Positions 44,749-54,470 are shown, counted from the stretch's first letter. The stretch is 64,000 nt of DNA from JAQBXX01 sp947085325 (GCA_947085325.1 CAMTVY010000010.1:163673-227672); one strand, 5' to 3'. A program made the numbers and translations. Notes: a model not told the origin generated them from the sequence alone.

Positions 44749-45999
44749 ATGAGATGTTTCAGTATCCGTCACATCGGTGTGGCGCTGGCAACGGTCATCA
44801 CACTCGGCACGGCAAGCCTGGCGCAGGCCGCCGATACCATCAAGGTCGGCATCCTGCATTCGCTGTCCGGCACCATGGCGATCAGCGAGACCTCGCTCAA
44901 GGACGTCGCATTGATGACCATCGAAGAAATCAATGCAAAAGGCGGGCTGCTGGGTAAAAAACTGGAGGCGGTAGTAGTGGATCCCGCCTCCAACTGGCCG
45001 CTGTTTGCGGAAAAGGCGCGGCAGCTTATTTCCCAGGACAAGGTGGCGGTGGTGTTCGGCTGCTGGACCTCGGTGTCGCGCAAATCCGTGCTGCCGGTGT
45101 TTGAGGAGTTGAACGGCTTGCTCTTTTATCCGGTTCAGTATGAAGGCGAAGAACTGTCGCAAAACGTCTTCTACACCGGCGCGGCGCCGAATCAGCAGGC
45201 GATCCCGGCGGTGGAATACCTGATGAGCGAAGAGGGTGGAGCGGCCAAGCGCTTCTATCTGCTCGGTACCGACTACGTCTACCCGCGCACCACCAATAAA
45301 ATCCTGCGCGCCTTCCTGAAATCCAAGGGCGTGGCGGAGAAGGATATCGAAGAGGTCTACACACCGTTCGGTCACAGCGACTATCAGACCATCGTCGGCA
45401 ACATCAAGAAGTTCTCGGCCGGCGGCAAGACCGCAGTCATCTCCACCATCAACGGCGACTCCAATGTGCCGTTCTACAAGGAACTGGGTAACGCCGGCTT
45501 GAAGGCGACCGACGTGCCGGTCATCGCCTTCTCGGTGGGTGAAGAGGAACTGCGCGGCATAGACACCAAGCCCTTGGTGGGTCATCTCGCGGCATGGAAT
45601 TATTTCATGTCGGTCAAGGCCCCGGAAAACGACGCCTTTGTGGCCAAGTGGAAGGCCTATGTGAAGAAAGCCAATCTGCCCGGTGGCGACAAGCGTGTCA
45701 CCAATGATCCGATGGAGGCCACCTACGTCGGTATGCATATGTGGGCCAACGCGGTCAAAAAGGCGGGCAGCACCGATGTGGACGCAGTGCGCAAAGCGAT
45801 GGCGGGACAAACCTTCAATGCACCCTCCGGCTTCGTGCTGAAGATGGACGAGACCAATCATCATCTGTGGAAGCCGGTGATGATCGGCGAGGTGCAGGAA
45901 AACGGCCAGTTCGACATCGTGTGGCAGACCGATAAGCCGATTCGCGCTCAACCGTGGAGCCCTTATATTCCCGGTAACGAAAAGAAATCCGACAAGTAA
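44749..45999 (+). CDS. urtA: urea ABC transporter substrate-binding protein
   Basis: UrtA (416 aa) is a high-affinity periplasmic urea receptor of the branched-chain amino acid binding-protein class. The signal peptide ends SLAQA. Then AADTIKVGILHSLSGTMAISE, VFGCWTSVSRKSVLPVFEE and LLFYPVQYEGEELSQNVFYTGAAPNQQ are UrtA-specific. AGGAGAA precedes ATG 44749. A strong hairpin follows before urtB. Confidence 0.97.
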   Translation: MRCFSIRHIGVALATVITLGTASLAQAADTIKVGILHSLSGTMAISETSLKDVALMTIEEINAKGGLLGKKLEAVVVDPASNWPLFAEKARQLISQDKVAVVFGCWTSVSRKSVLPVFEELNGLLFYPVQYEGEELSQNVFYTGAAPNQQAIPAVEYLMSEEGGAAKRFYLLGTDYVYPRTTNKILRAFLKSKGVAEKDIEEVYTPFGHSDYQTIVGNIKKFSAGGKTAVISTINGDSNVPFYKELGNAGLKATDVPVIAFSVGEEELRGIDTKPLVGHLAAWNYFMSVKAPENDAFVAKWKAYVKKANLPGGDKRVTNDPMEATYVGMHMWANAVKKAGSTDVDAVRKAMAGQTFNAPSGFVLKMDETNHHLWKPVMIGEVQENGQFDIVWQTDKPIRAQPWSPYIPGNEKKSDK

Positions 46000-46018
46000 A
46001 TAATTATTAAAGCGCAAC

Positions 46019-46052
46019 AAGGCCGGGAAGAAGCTAAGTCCCGGCCTTGCTT
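46019..46052 (+). terminator. intra-operon hairpin between urtA and urtB
   Basis: AAGGCCGGGA (46019-46028) pairs perfectly with TCCCGGCCTT (46039-46048), followed by GCTTATTTT. It looks like a leaky terminator or 3' stabiliser. That would fit a higher need for the binding protein than for the membrane components. Confidence 0.7.
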
Positions 46053-46073
46053 ATTTTATGATCGGAACATTCA

Positions 46074-47690
46074 ATGCTGTCAGTAAAATTCGCTGAACAT
46101 CGGTGGTGTCTTGCGGGCATACTGCTCGTCTTGTTGACAGGCAAGGTGTGGGCGTTGGATGCCGCGAGTCTGAACACGCTCGCCACCGGTGAAGCTAACA
46201 AAAAGATTGCGCTGGTTGAGCAGTTGGTTAATGCCGGCGATGCCGCCGCGTTGCCGGTACTGGAAGCGCTGTCAGCCGGAACCCTTTACACCACGGAGGG
46301 TGAGGCCATCGTCATCGTAACGCCCGCTGCCGTGCTTGATGCGCTCACCGGCAAGCCGGCCTCGGTTGCGCCCCTGGAAAAGATTTCCATCAACAATCGT
46401 CTGCGTCAGCACCTCAATACCGCCATTGCGGCCCTTCGGCTTGTCGCGCCCGAGCGGGCGCTGCGCCTGGCGGCCGCGATGGAGTTGCAAAAGAATGCCG
46501 GTGATGCGCTGTTACCGCTCATCGAGCGCCGTTTGCAGCAGGAAGAGGATGCGGAAATCAAGTCGCTCTTGCTGAACGTGCAGGCCGGTCTTCGATTGCG
46601 CGCCCCAGAGCGCGAACTTCGACTAAAGGCGATCCAGGACGTGGCTCAAAATCCCAGCAACCACGTCAAATCGCTGCTCGTGGCGCGGCTCGAAAACGGC
46701 GCGGGCGGCAACCCTGTCGAGCCCGACGCGGAGGTGCGCCGCGCGATTCAATCGGCGCTGGCGAGCATGGATGCGAAATTGAAAAAAGTCGAATATCTCG
46801 GCCACCTGTTCAGTGGGTTGAGCCTGGGCAGCATCCTGTTGCTCGCCGCATTGGGTCTGGCGATTACCTTTGGCTTGATGGGTATCATCAACATGGCCCA
46901 CGGCGAGCTGCTGATGATCGGGGCCTACGCGACCTACGTCGTGCAAATCTTGTTTAAACAATATTGGCCAACTGCCTTTGAAAGCTATCTGCTGGCCGCT
47001 GTGCCGGTATCGTTTGTTGTCGCCGGGCTGGTGGGTATGGCCATGGAGCGCAGTGTCATCAGGTATCTGTATGGCCGGCCACTGGAAACGCTGCTCGCCA
47101 CCTGGGGCATCAGTCTGCTGCTGATCCAAACGGTACGGCTTGGCTTCGGGGCGCAGAATGTCGCGGTGGATAATCCTGCGTGGATGTCGGGCGCATGGTC
47201 GCCCATGGCGGGTCTGGTGCTACCCTATAACCGCATTGCCATCATCGTCTTTGCCCTGCTGGTGGTGACGCTCATGTGGTTCTTGCTTACACGCACCCGT
47301 TTGGGCCTGTATCTGCGGGCTGTGACGCAGAACCGCAGCATGGCCTCATGCATGGGCATCCCCGCGCCTAAGGTGGATATTCTGACCTTCGGCCTCGGCT
47401 CCGGCATTGCCGGGCTGGGCGGCTGCGCACTGTCGCAGGTCGGCAATGTCGGCCCTGAATTGGGGCAGGGCTATATCGTGGACTCTTTCATGGTGGTGGT
47501 GCTGGGGGGTGTGGGGCAGCTTGCCGGTACCGTGGTGGCGGCATTGGGGTTGGGCGAGATCAATAAACTGCTGGAGCCTTATGCCGGCGCCGTGCTGGGC
47601 AAGATCATCATCCTGGTGATGATCATCATCTTTATTCAAAAGCGCCCGCAAGGACTGTTTGCGCTCAAGGGCAGGAGCGCCGAGAGCTGA
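46074..47690 (+). CDS. urtB: urea ABC transporter permease UrtB
   Basis: UrtB (538 aa) is a LivH-like permease with the long N-terminal extension usual for proteobacterial UrtB. A signal or helix sits at about residues 13-28, then about 210 residues of soluble alpha-helical sequence (DALLPLIERRLQQEEDAEIKS). The membrane part starts near residue 245 (GHLFSGLSLGSILLLAALG, ITFGLMGIINMAHGELLMIG) and ends in RPQGLFALKGR. Confidence 0.95.
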   Translation: MLSVKFAEHRWCLAGILLVLLTGKVWALDAASLNTLATGEANKKIALVEQLVNAGDAAALPVLEALSAGTLYTTEGEAIVIVTPAAVLDALTGKPASVAPLEKISINNRLRQHLNTAIAALRLVAPERALRLAAAMELQKNAGDALLPLIERRLQQEEDAEIKSLLLNVQAGLRLRAPERELRLKAIQDVAQNPSNHVKSLLVARLENGAGGNPVEPDAEVRRAIQSALASMDAKLKKVEYLGHLFSGLSLGSILLLAALGLAITFGLMGIINMAHGELLMIGAYATYVVQILFKQYWPTAFESYLLAAVPVSFVVAGLVGMAMERSVIRYLYGRPLETLLATWGISLLLIQTVRLGFGAQNVAVDNPAWMSGAWSPMAGLVLPYNRIAIIVFALLVVTLMWFLLTRTRLGLYLRAVTQNRSMASCMGIPAPKVDILTFGLGSGIAGLGGCALSQVGNVGPELGQGYIVDSFMVVVLGGVGQLAGTVVAALGLGEINKLLEPYAGAVLGKIIILVMIIIFIQKRPQGLFALKGRSAES

Positions 47691-47694
47691 GCCT

Positions 47695-48783
47695 ATGCAG
47701 CGGATAACTGAATTGTATGGAGCGCGGGGCTGGTGGATACTGGCAGGGGCGGCTCTCGTGATGGTAGTGGTCATTCCCGCGCTTAATCTGGCATTGCCGC
47801 CTGCACACCTGCTCCATGTGCCGGATCATGTCGTGACGCTGGCGGGCAAGATCATGTGTTACGCCATCGTGGCGCTCGCCCTGGATCTTGTCTGGGGTTA
47901 CACCGGCATTCTGAGTCTCGGCCATGGCCTGTTTTTCGCCCTGGGGGGCTATGCGATGGGGATGTATTTAATGCGTTCCATCGGGCGCGAAGGGGTGTAT
48001 GGCAGCGACCTGCCGGATTTCATGGTGTTTCTGGACTGGAAGGAACTGCCCTGGTACTGGTATGGCTCTGACCAGTTGTGGTTTGCCTTGCTGCTGGTGG
48101 TGCTGGTGCCGGGGCTGCTGGCCTTCATCTTCGGTTACTTTGCCTTCCGCTCGCGGGTCAAGGGTGTCTACTTCGCGATTATCACGCAGGCGCTCACCTT
48201 CGCCAGCATGCTGCTGTTCTTCAGGAACGACACGGGCTTTGGCGGCAATAACGGCTTCACTGACTTCAAGCGCATCGCCGGCTATTCGCTGGCCGAGCCC
48301 TCGACCAAGCTGGCCTTGTTTGTCATCACCGCAGTAACGCTGCTTGCCGTGTTACTGCTGTGCCGTTTTCTGGTGTGCTCCAAGCTCGGGCGGGTACTGA
48401 CCGCCATACGCGATGCAGAGAGCCGGCTGATGTTCTCGGGCTACGATACCTTGCGCTACAAATTATTTGTGTGGACCGTGTCGGCCGTGCTGTGTGGCAT
48501 TGCCGGCGCCTTGTACGTACCGCAAGTAGGCATTATCAACCCGAGCGAGATGTCACCTGCCAACTCGATAGAAATCGCGGTATGGGTGGCCTTGGGCGGG
48601 CGTGGCAGCCTTACGGGCGCGATTCTGGGCGCGGGTCTGGTCAATGGCGCCAAGAGCTGGCTGACGGTGTCGTTTCCCGATATCTGGCTCTATTTTCTCG
48701 GGCTGTTGTTTATCCTTACCACCCTGTTCATGCCCAAGGGCGTGATAGGCCTGCTGAGCCGGTTACGCAGGCGCAGAGCATGA
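47695..48783 (+). CDS. urtC: urea ABC transporter permease UrtC
   Basis: UrtC (362 aa) is the LivM-like partner permease with about nine to ten helices. LDLVWGYTGILSLGHGLFFALGGY and NNGFTDFKRIAGYSL are characteristic. It starts at ATG 47695, 4 bases after the urtB stop, and overlaps urtD as ATGA. The frame extends upstream into urtB without homology. Confidence 0.95.
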   Translation: MQRITELYGARGWWILAGAALVMVVVIPALNLALPPAHLLHVPDHVVTLAGKIMCYAIVALALDLVWGYTGILSLGHGLFFALGGYAMGMYLMRSIGREGVYGSDLPDFMVFLDWKELPWYWYGSDQLWFALLLVVLVPGLLAFIFGYFAFRSRVKGVYFAIITQALTFASMLLFFRNDTGFGGNNGFTDFKRIAGYSLAEPSTKLALFVITAVTLLAVLLLCRFLVCSKLGRVLTAIRDAESRLMFSGYDTLRYKLFVWTVSAVLCGIAGALYVPQVGIINPSEMSPANSIEIAVWVALGGRGSLTGAILGAGLVNGAKSWLTVSFPDIWLYFLGLLFILTTLFMPKGVIGLLSRLRRRRA

Positions 48784-49550
48784 GCACGGCGACGTCAGCT
48801 GCGCCGGAGCGGCATGCCACCGTGCTCTACCTCAACGGCGTCAGCGTCAGCTTTGACGGATTCAAGGCGCTGAACAATCTCTCGTTGCTGATTGAAGAGG
48901 GCGAGCTGCGCTGTGTCATTGGCCCGAATGGCGCCGGCAAGACCACCATGATGGATGTCATTACCGGCAAGACCCGGCCGGATCAGGGCGAGGTATTTTT
49001 CAATGGGGTTGTCGATCTTACCCGCCTGACGGAGCCTGAGATCGCCCACGCCGGCATCGGCCGCAAATTCCAGCGCCCCAGCGTGTTTGAACAGCACACG
49101 GTGTTCGAGAACCTGGAGTTGGCGCTGAAGACGGACAAGTCCGTCTGGCATAGCCTGACTGCCAGCCTCGACAGTGAGCAACGTGACCGTATCGCTGCCA
49201 TCCTCGGTTTGATCTGCCTCGCCGAGCAGGCGCACAAGCCCGCCGGTCTGCTGTCGCACGGGCAGAAGCAGTGGCTGGAGATAGGCATGCTGCTGATGCA
49301 GGAGCCGCGACTGTTGCTGGTGGATGAACCGGTGGCAGGGATGACCGAGGAGGAAACGGAGCGCACGGGAGAGCTGCTGCAAGGCCTCGCCGGTAAGCAC
49401 TCCATTGTTGTGGTTGAGCATGACATGAATTTTGTCAGCCGGATCGCGCGCAAGGTAACGGTGCTGCATGAGGGCAGCGTGCTGGCCGAAGGCAGCATGG
49501 AGGCGGTACAGAACAATGAACGCGTGATAGAGGTGTACCTGGGGCGCTGA
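48780..49550 (+). CDS. urtD: urea ABC transporter ATP-binding protein UrtD
   Basis: UrtD (256 aa) is a LivG-like ATPase. Walker A GPNGAGKT is at 48-55. The signature is LSHGQKQWLEIGMLL, the SHGQK variant typical of UrtD, and Walker B is LLLVDEPVAGMT. The ATG overlaps the urtC stop as ATGA. The longer upstream frame is not coding. Confidence 0.96.
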   Translation: MSTATSAAPERHATVLYLNGVSVSFDGFKALNNLSLLIEEGELRCVIGPNGAGKTTMMDVITGKTRPDQGEVFFNGVVDLTRLTEPEIAHAGIGRKFQRPSVFEQHTVFENLELALKTDKSVWHSLTASLDSEQRDRIAAILGLICLAEQAHKPAGLLSHGQKQWLEIGMLLMQEPRLLLVDEPVAGMTEEETERTGELLQGLAGKHSIVVVEHDMNFVSRIARKVTVLHEGSVLAEGSMEAVQNNERVIEVYLGR

Positions 49551-49552
49551 GC

Positions 49553-50248
49553 ATGCTGGAGATTGACGGGCTTAATCATTATTACGGCAGCAGTCATACG
49601 CTGCGCGACATCAGCTTCCCGGTCGCGCGTGGCGCCTGTACTGCGCTGTTGGGGCGTAACGGTGTGGGTAAAAGTACGTTGCTCAAGTGCCTCATGGGTG
49701 TGCTGCCAGTCGCGTCAGGCACGATCAAGTTTGCCGGTGAGGATATCACCAGGACGCCTGCATACAGCCGGGCACAGAGGGGTATGTCTTATGTGCCACA
49801 GGGGCGAGAGATATTCACGCGCCTGACGGTGCAGGAAAACCTGTTGACCGGGCTGGCTGTCCGGCCTGATGCACAGGCCACTTTGCCAGATGACATCATG
49901 GCGTTGTTTCCCGTACTGCAGGAGATGCTGCACCGGCGTGGCGGCGATTTATCCGGCGGGCAGCAGCAGCAGCTCGCCATCGCGCGCGCACTCATGATGC
50001 GGCCGAAACTGCTCATGCTGGACGAGCCGACAGAGGGCATCCAGCCCTCCATCATCAAGGATATCGAGCGCGTCATCCGGCTGCTGGTGCAGCGCGGCGA
50101 CATGGCCATCCTGCTGGTGGAGCAGTATTATGACTTTGCCAGGGCGCTGGCGGATGAGTACGTCATCATGTCCCGAGGCGCGGTGGTGAGCCGGGGGCGC
50201 GGGTGCGATATGGATGCAGACAACATACATCATTTTCTAGTGCTTTAG
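49553..50248 (+). CDS. urtE: urea ABC transporter ATP-binding protein UrtE
   Basis: UrtE (231 aa) is a LivF-like ATPase. Walker A GRNGVGKS is at 34-41, the signature is LSGGQQQQLAIARALM, and Walker B is LLMLDEPTEGIQPS. It starts 2 bases after urtD and ends just before an NtrC-like site that belongs to the glnK promoter. Confidence 0.96.
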   Translation: MLEIDGLNHYYGSSHTLRDISFPVARGACTALLGRNGVGKSTLLKCLMGVLPVASGTIKFAGEDITRTPAYSRAQRGMSYVPQGREIFTRLTVQENLLTGLAVRPDAQATLPDDIMALFPVLQEMLHRRGGDLSGGQQQQLAIARALMMRPKLLMLDEPTEGIQPSIIKDIERVIRLLVQRGDMAILLVEQYYDFARALADEYVIMSRGAVVSRGRGCDMDADNIHHFLVL

Positions 50249-50252
50249 CACA

Positions 50253-50269
50253 GGCACTGTCTTGGTGCA
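50253..50269 (+). promoter_or_regulatory. NtrC-like binding site upstream of glnK-amtB
   Basis: GGCACTGTCTTGGTGCA matches the NtrC dyad consensus at all but two defined positions. It lies about 95 bp upstream of the sigma-54 promoter. A further half site, TGCAC, is near 50298. Confidence 0.6.
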
Positions 50270-50363
50270 TGCGCTCGGCTATCAGGCCTGAATTTAGTGC
50301 ACAGAACGCTTTCCGGCTCTTAAAAAATTAAACAACATATTGTTTTTAAATTATTATTTTTGA

Positions 50364-50379
50364 TGGCACAGAAACTGCT
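50364..50379 (+). promoter_or_regulatory. sigma-54 promoter of glnK-amtB
   Basis: TGGCACA-GAAA-CTGCT matches the sigma-54 consensus except for one T to C, with GG and GC correctly spaced. It follows an AT-rich stretch and resembles the promoter at 43808. The leader to the glnK ATG at 50495 is about 105 bases. Confidence 0.75.
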
Positions 50380-50494
50380 AACGGTAACATAACGGAGCTT
50401 CTGGGCGTGTGCGCCGGGGTTACCGTTTACATACGTATATTTAAGGAATGAGCCGCAGCACAACCACAGGAACAGCTCACTTTTAGGAGATGAT

Positions 50495-50833
50495 ATGAAA
50501 CTAGTAACCGCAATCATCAAGCCCTTCAAGCTCGACGACGTGCGCGAGGCCCTGTCTGAGATTGGCGTGCAGGGGGTCACCGTCACCGAGGTGAAGGGTT
50601 TCGGGAGGCAAAAGGGGCACACCGAGCTGTACCGGGGTGCGGAATATGTGGTGGATTTTCTGCCCAAGGTGAAGATCGAAACCGCCGTGGATGACGCCAT
50701 GCTGGAACGCGTGATCGAGGCCATCGAGAAATCGGCCAACACCGGCAAGATCGGCGACGGGAAAATCTTCGTCTATAACCTGGAACAGGTCATCCGCATC
50801 CGCACCGGTGAGACCGGTCCGGAAGCGCTTTAA
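50495..50833 (+). CDS. glnK: nitrogen regulatory protein P-II
   Basis: This P-II signal protein (112 aa) reports nitrogen and 2-oxoglutarate status and plugs AmtB. The T loop FGRQKGHTELYRGAEYVVDF carries the uridylylation site Tyr51. The C-terminal GKIGDGKIFVYNLEQVIRIRTGE is the B/C-loop region. Linkage to amtB points to GlnK rather than GlnB. AGGAG precedes the ATG. Confidence 0.97.
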   Translation: MKLVTAIIKPFKLDDVREALSEIGVQGVTVTEVKGFGRQKGHTELYRGAEYVVDFLPKVKIETAVDDAMLERVIEAIEKSANTGKIGDGKIFVYNLEQVIRIRTGETGPEAL

Positions 50834-50850
50834 GCGAGGGGGAAGATCAC

Positions 50851-52257
50851 ATGATGTATAAATTCAAAAGTATGGTGAGCGCATGCGCGATAACGCTTCT
50901 GCTCGCGGCGCCGAGCTGGGTGATGGCTGAGGAAGTGCCTGCCGCAGACCCGGTAGCAACAGAGGTGGCGGCTGAGCCCGCACCGGCAGCCGCCGCTCCT
51001 GCGGCTGCCGCACCGGTACTGAACTCGGGCGACACGGCATGGATGCTGACCTCGACCGCGTTGGTGCTGCTCATGACCATCCCCGGTCTCGCCTTGTTCT
51101 ACGCCGGCATGGTGCGCTCCAAGAACGTGCTCTCGGTGCTCATGCAGTGCTTTGCCGTTACCTCGCTGGTTACGGTGCTGTGGGCGCTGTACGCATACAG
51201 CCTCGTGTTTGACGTCAGCGGCATGGAGAAGGGGGTGGTTAATTTCAATTCCTTCTTCGGCGGCCTGAGCAAGGCGTTCTTGAGCGGCGTCACGGTGGAA
51301 TCCATCTGGGTCTCCATTCCTGAAACGGTGTTCATGACCTTCCAGATGACGTTCGCCATCATCACCCCCGCGCTCATCGTGGGCGCGTTCGCCGAGCGCA
51401 TGAAATTCTCCGCCATGCTGTGGTTCACGGGCCTGTGGCTCACCTTCGTGTATGCGCCCGTCGCGCATATGGTGTGGAGCGGCGACGGTGGCCTGATGTG
51501 GGACTGGGGCGTGCTCGATTTCGCGGGCGGCACCGTGGTGCACATCAACGCCGGTATCGCGGGCCTGGTAGCGGCATTGGTGCTCGGCAAGCGCGCCGGT
51601 TACGGCAAGGTGGCCATGCCGCCGCATAACCTCACTCTTACCGTGGTCGGCGCTTCCATGCTCTGGGTCGGCTGGTTCGGCTTCAACGCAGGCAGCGCGG
51701 TGGCCGCAAACGGCACTGCGGGCATGGCTATGGCGGTGACGCAAATCGCCACCGCCGCTGCGGCGATGGGCTGGATGTTTGCCGAGTGGATGGTGCGCGG
51801 CAAACCCACGGTGCTCGGTATAGTCACCGGCGCGGTGGCCGGTCTCGTGGCCATCACCCCGGCCTCCGGCTACGTGGGGCCCATGGGCGCGATTGTGATC
51901 GGCGCCGCCGCAGGCGTGGTCTGTTACTGGGCGGCGACCAGCTTGAAACGCATGCTCGGTTACGACGATGCGCTCGACGTGTTCGGCGTGCATGCGGTGG
52001 GCGGTATCATCGGCGCGCTGCTCACCGGCGTATTCGCCGCCGCGAGTTTGGGCGGCGTGAAGGGCGATGGCTTCAGCATCGTGAGTCAGGTCATCACCCA
52101 GGCTCAGGGCGTGCTGGTCACTATCGTCTGGTGCGGTGTGGTGACGTACGTCATCCTCAAGGTGCTGGATGCGGTGATGGGCCTGCGCGTCAGCGAGGAG
52201 CAGGAGACGGAAGGCCTGGATCTCTCGCAACACGAGGAGCGCGGTTACAACCTGTAA
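50851..52257 (+). CDS. amtB: ammonium transporter AmtB
   Basis: This ammonium channel (468 aa) has a cleaved signal peptide (about residues 1-26, ending VMA) and an Ala/Pro-rich linker before the 11-helix core. The pore twin histidines are H231 (GGTVVHINAGIAG) and H381 (FGVHAVGGIIG). The C-terminal tail ends EQETEGLDLSQHEERGYNL, the GlnK-docking end. It starts 17 bases after glnK. Confidence 0.97.
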   Translation: MMYKFKSMVSACAITLLLAAPSWVMAEEVPAADPVATEVAAEPAPAAAAPAAAAPVLNSGDTAWMLTSTALVLLMTIPGLALFYAGMVRSKNVLSVLMQCFAVTSLVTVLWALYAYSLVFDVSGMEKGVVNFNSFFGGLSKAFLSGVTVESIWVSIPETVFMTFQMTFAIITPALIVGAFAERMKFSAMLWFTGLWLTFVYAPVAHMVWSGDGGLMWDWGVLDFAGGTVVHINAGIAGLVAALVLGKRAGYGKVAMPPHNLTLTVVGASMLWVGWFGFNAGSAVAANGTAGMAMAVTQIATAAAAMGWMFAEWMVRGKPTVLGIVTGAVAGLVAITPASGYVGPMGAIVIGAAAGVVCYWAATSLKRMLGYDDALDVFGVHAVGGIIGALLTGVFAAASLGGVKGDGFSIVSQVITQAQGVLVTIVWCGVVTYVILKVLDAVMGLRVSEEQETEGLDLSQHEERGYNL

Positions 52258-52283
52258 TACGCTTTGATGCCGTGCATGTGAAA

Positions 52284-52310
52284 ACGGGGGCTTTAAGCCC
52301 CCGTTTTTTT
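52284..52310 (+). terminator. intrinsic terminator after amtB
   Basis: ACGGGGGCTT pairs with the complementary AAGCCCCCGT, followed by seven T residues (52304-52310). A textbook Rho-independent terminator 27 bases after the amtB stop; hppA approaches from the other strand. Confidence 0.9.
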
Positions 52311-52333
52311 GCCTTCAGAAAAGATCTGGAGGA

Positions 52334-54367
52334 TTACAGCAACGGCACGATCAACAACGCCACGATGTTGATGATCTTGATCATCGGGTTGATGGCGGGG
52401 CCGGCGGTGTCCTTGTAGGGGTCGCCTACAGTGTCACCGGTGACCGCCGCCTTGTGCGCGTCGGAGCCCTTGCCGCCGAAGTGGCCTTCCTCGATGTGCT
52501 TCTTGGCATTGTCCCACGCACCACCGCCGGTGGTCATGGAGATGGCCACGAACAGACCGGTGACGATGGCGCCGATCAGCACGCCGCCCAACGCCTGCGG
52601 GCCGAGTGTCAGCCCCACGACAACCGGTACCAGCACCGGCAGCAGCGAGGGTACGATCATCTCCTTGATGGCGGACTTGGTGAGCAGATCCACCGCGCGC
52701 GAGTAGTCCGGCTTGGCGGTGCCCGCCATGATGCCGGGGATCTCGCGGAACTGACGCCGCACCTCGACCACCACCGATGCGGCCGCACGCCCTACGGCCT
52801 GCATCGCCAGTGCACCGAACAAATAGGGCACCAGGCCGCCAATCAGCAGGCCGATGATGACCATGTGGTTGGAGAGGTCAAAGGTGAGCATGCCGCCCGA
52901 GTGCTTGCTCAGTTCGTGTGTGAAGTCGGCGAACAGCACCAGCGCCGCCAGGCCCGCTGAACCGATAGCGTAACCCTTGGTCACGGCCTTGGTGGTGTTG
53001 CCCACGGCGTCGAGCGGGTCGGTGATGTTGCGCACCTCCTCCGGCAGTCCCGCCATCTGCGCGATACCGCCCGCGTTATCGGTGATCGGGCCGTAGGCGT
53101 CGAGCGCCACGATGATGCCCGCCATCGACAGCATGGAGGTGACCGCCACGGCGATGCCGTACAGCTCGGCGAATTGATAGGCGCCCCATATCCCTAAGCA
53201 GATCGAGAGCACCGGCAGTGCGGTGGATTTCATGGAGATCGCCAGGCCGGCGATGATGTTGGTCGCGTGCCCGGTGGTGGAGGCCTCGGCCACGTATTTC
53301 ACCGGGCCATATTCGGTCGCGGTGTAGTACTCGGTGATCACGACCAGTGCCGCAGTCACCAGCAGCCCGATGAGGGCGGCGCCGTAGAGGTTGAGTACGC
53401 TGTAGCTGCCGTTACCGGCCATCAGCCAGTCGGTGACAAAGTAAAAGGCGATGGCGGACAGCACTGCCGCGACGATCAGGCCACGATAGAGCGCGTTCAT
53501 GATCTTGCCGCCTTCACGTGCGCTCACGAAGAAGGTGCCGACGATGGAGGCGATGATGGAAACCGCGCCCATCACCAGGGGATACAGTACGGCATTGGAG
53601 CCTGCCTCACCGGTGAACAGCAGACCGCCCAGCAGCATGGTGGCGATGATGGTCACGGCATAGGTTTCGAACAGGTCGGCGGCCATGCCGGCGCAGTCAC
53701 CCACGTTGTCGCCCACGTTGTCGGCGATCACGGCCGGGTTGCGGGGGTCATCCTCGGGGATGCCGGCCTCGACCTTGCCCACGAGGTCGGCGCCCACGTC
53801 CGCGCCCTTGGTAAAGATGCCGCCGCCGAGACGGGCGAAGATCGAGATCAGCGAACCGCCAAAGGCGAGGCCCACCAGCGGTGCGAGGCTGACCGTTTCC
53901 CCTGCGGGCGTCATCGACTGCAGAACGGCGTAATAACCCGCCACGCCGAGCAGGCCGAAGCCGACCACGAACATGCCGGTGATGGCGCCGCCGCGGAAGG
54001 CGACCTGTAATGCGGCATTGAGACCGCTGCGTGCCGCCTCGGCCGTGCGCACGTTGGCGCGCACCGAGATAATCATGCCGGCATAACCTGCGAGGCCGGA
54101 CAGGATGGCGCCGATGGCAAAGCCGATGGCGGTCTGCCATCCCAGTAGCGGTATAAAGCCTATAACGAGGAATAATATTGCCCCGACGAGGGCGATGGTG
54201 CTGTACTGACGGTTGAGGTAGGCCATGGCGCCTTCCTGGATGGCGGCGGCGATCTCGCGCATGCGGTCGTTGCCGTCGGACTTTGCGAGTATCCATTGCA
54301 TCGACCACACACCGTAAGCGATGGCGGCGAATGCGCACACAATACTGATAACGAGTGCTGCTGACAT
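52334..54367 (-). CDS. hppA: membrane-bound proton-translocating pyrophosphatase (K+-independent type)
   Basis: This integral membrane pump (677 aa, about 16 helices) couples PPi hydrolysis to ion translocation. The substrate loops GGGIFTKGADVGADLVGKVE and DNVGDNVGDCAGMAADLFE are intact. The site that sets potassium dependence reads GNTTKAVTKGYA: Lys where K+-dependent enzymes have Ala. A K+-independent H+-pump is therefore predicted. It lies downstream of pfp on the same strand, so both could draw on PPi. Confidence 0.96.
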   Translation of the reverse strand: MSAALVISIVCAFAAIAYGVWSMQWILAKSDGNDRMREIAAAIQEGAMAYLNRQYSTIALVGAILFLVIGFIPLLGWQTAIGFAIGAILSGLAGYAGMIISVRANVRTAEAARSGLNAALQVAFRGGAITGMFVVGFGLLGVAGYYAVLQSMTPAGETVSLAPLVGLAFGGSLISIFARLGGGIFTKGADVGADLVGKVEAGIPEDDPRNPAVIADNVGDNVGDCAGMAADLFETYAVTIIATMLLGGLLFTGEAGSNAVLYPLVMGAVSIIASIVGTFFVSAREGGKIMNALYRGLIVAAVLSAIAFYFVTDWLMAGNGSYSVLNLYGAALIGLLVTAALVVITEYYTATEYGPVKYVAEASTTGHATNIIAGLAISMKSTALPVLSICLGIWGAYQFAELYGIAVAVTSMLSMAGIIVALDAYGPITDNAGGIAQMAGLPEEVRNITDPLDAVGNTTKAVTKGYAIGSAGLAALVLFADFTHELSKHSGGMLTFDLSNHMVIIGLLIGGLVPYLFGALAMQAVGRAAASVVVEVRRQFREIPGIMAGTAKPDYSRAVDLLTKSAIKEMIVPSLLPVLVPVVVGLTLGPQALGGVLIGAIVTGLFVAISMTTGGGAWDNAKKHIEEGHFGGKGSDAHKAAVTGDTVGDPYKDTAGPAINPMIKIINIVALLIVPLL

Positions 54368-54470
54368 TAGACTTTCTCCCTAAAGGTTTGGATAGCTGTC
54401 AACAAAAGTTACCGATCCGTCGGACGAAATGAAGCTCCTGGTATATAAAGCCGTAAAACTCCCTGTGCTG

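Noticed and set aside
50830..52233. A 467-codon His- and Gly-rich frame on the minus strand opposite amtB
   Set aside because: It mirrors the amtB codons exactly; amtB has its own promoter, terminator and pore residues.
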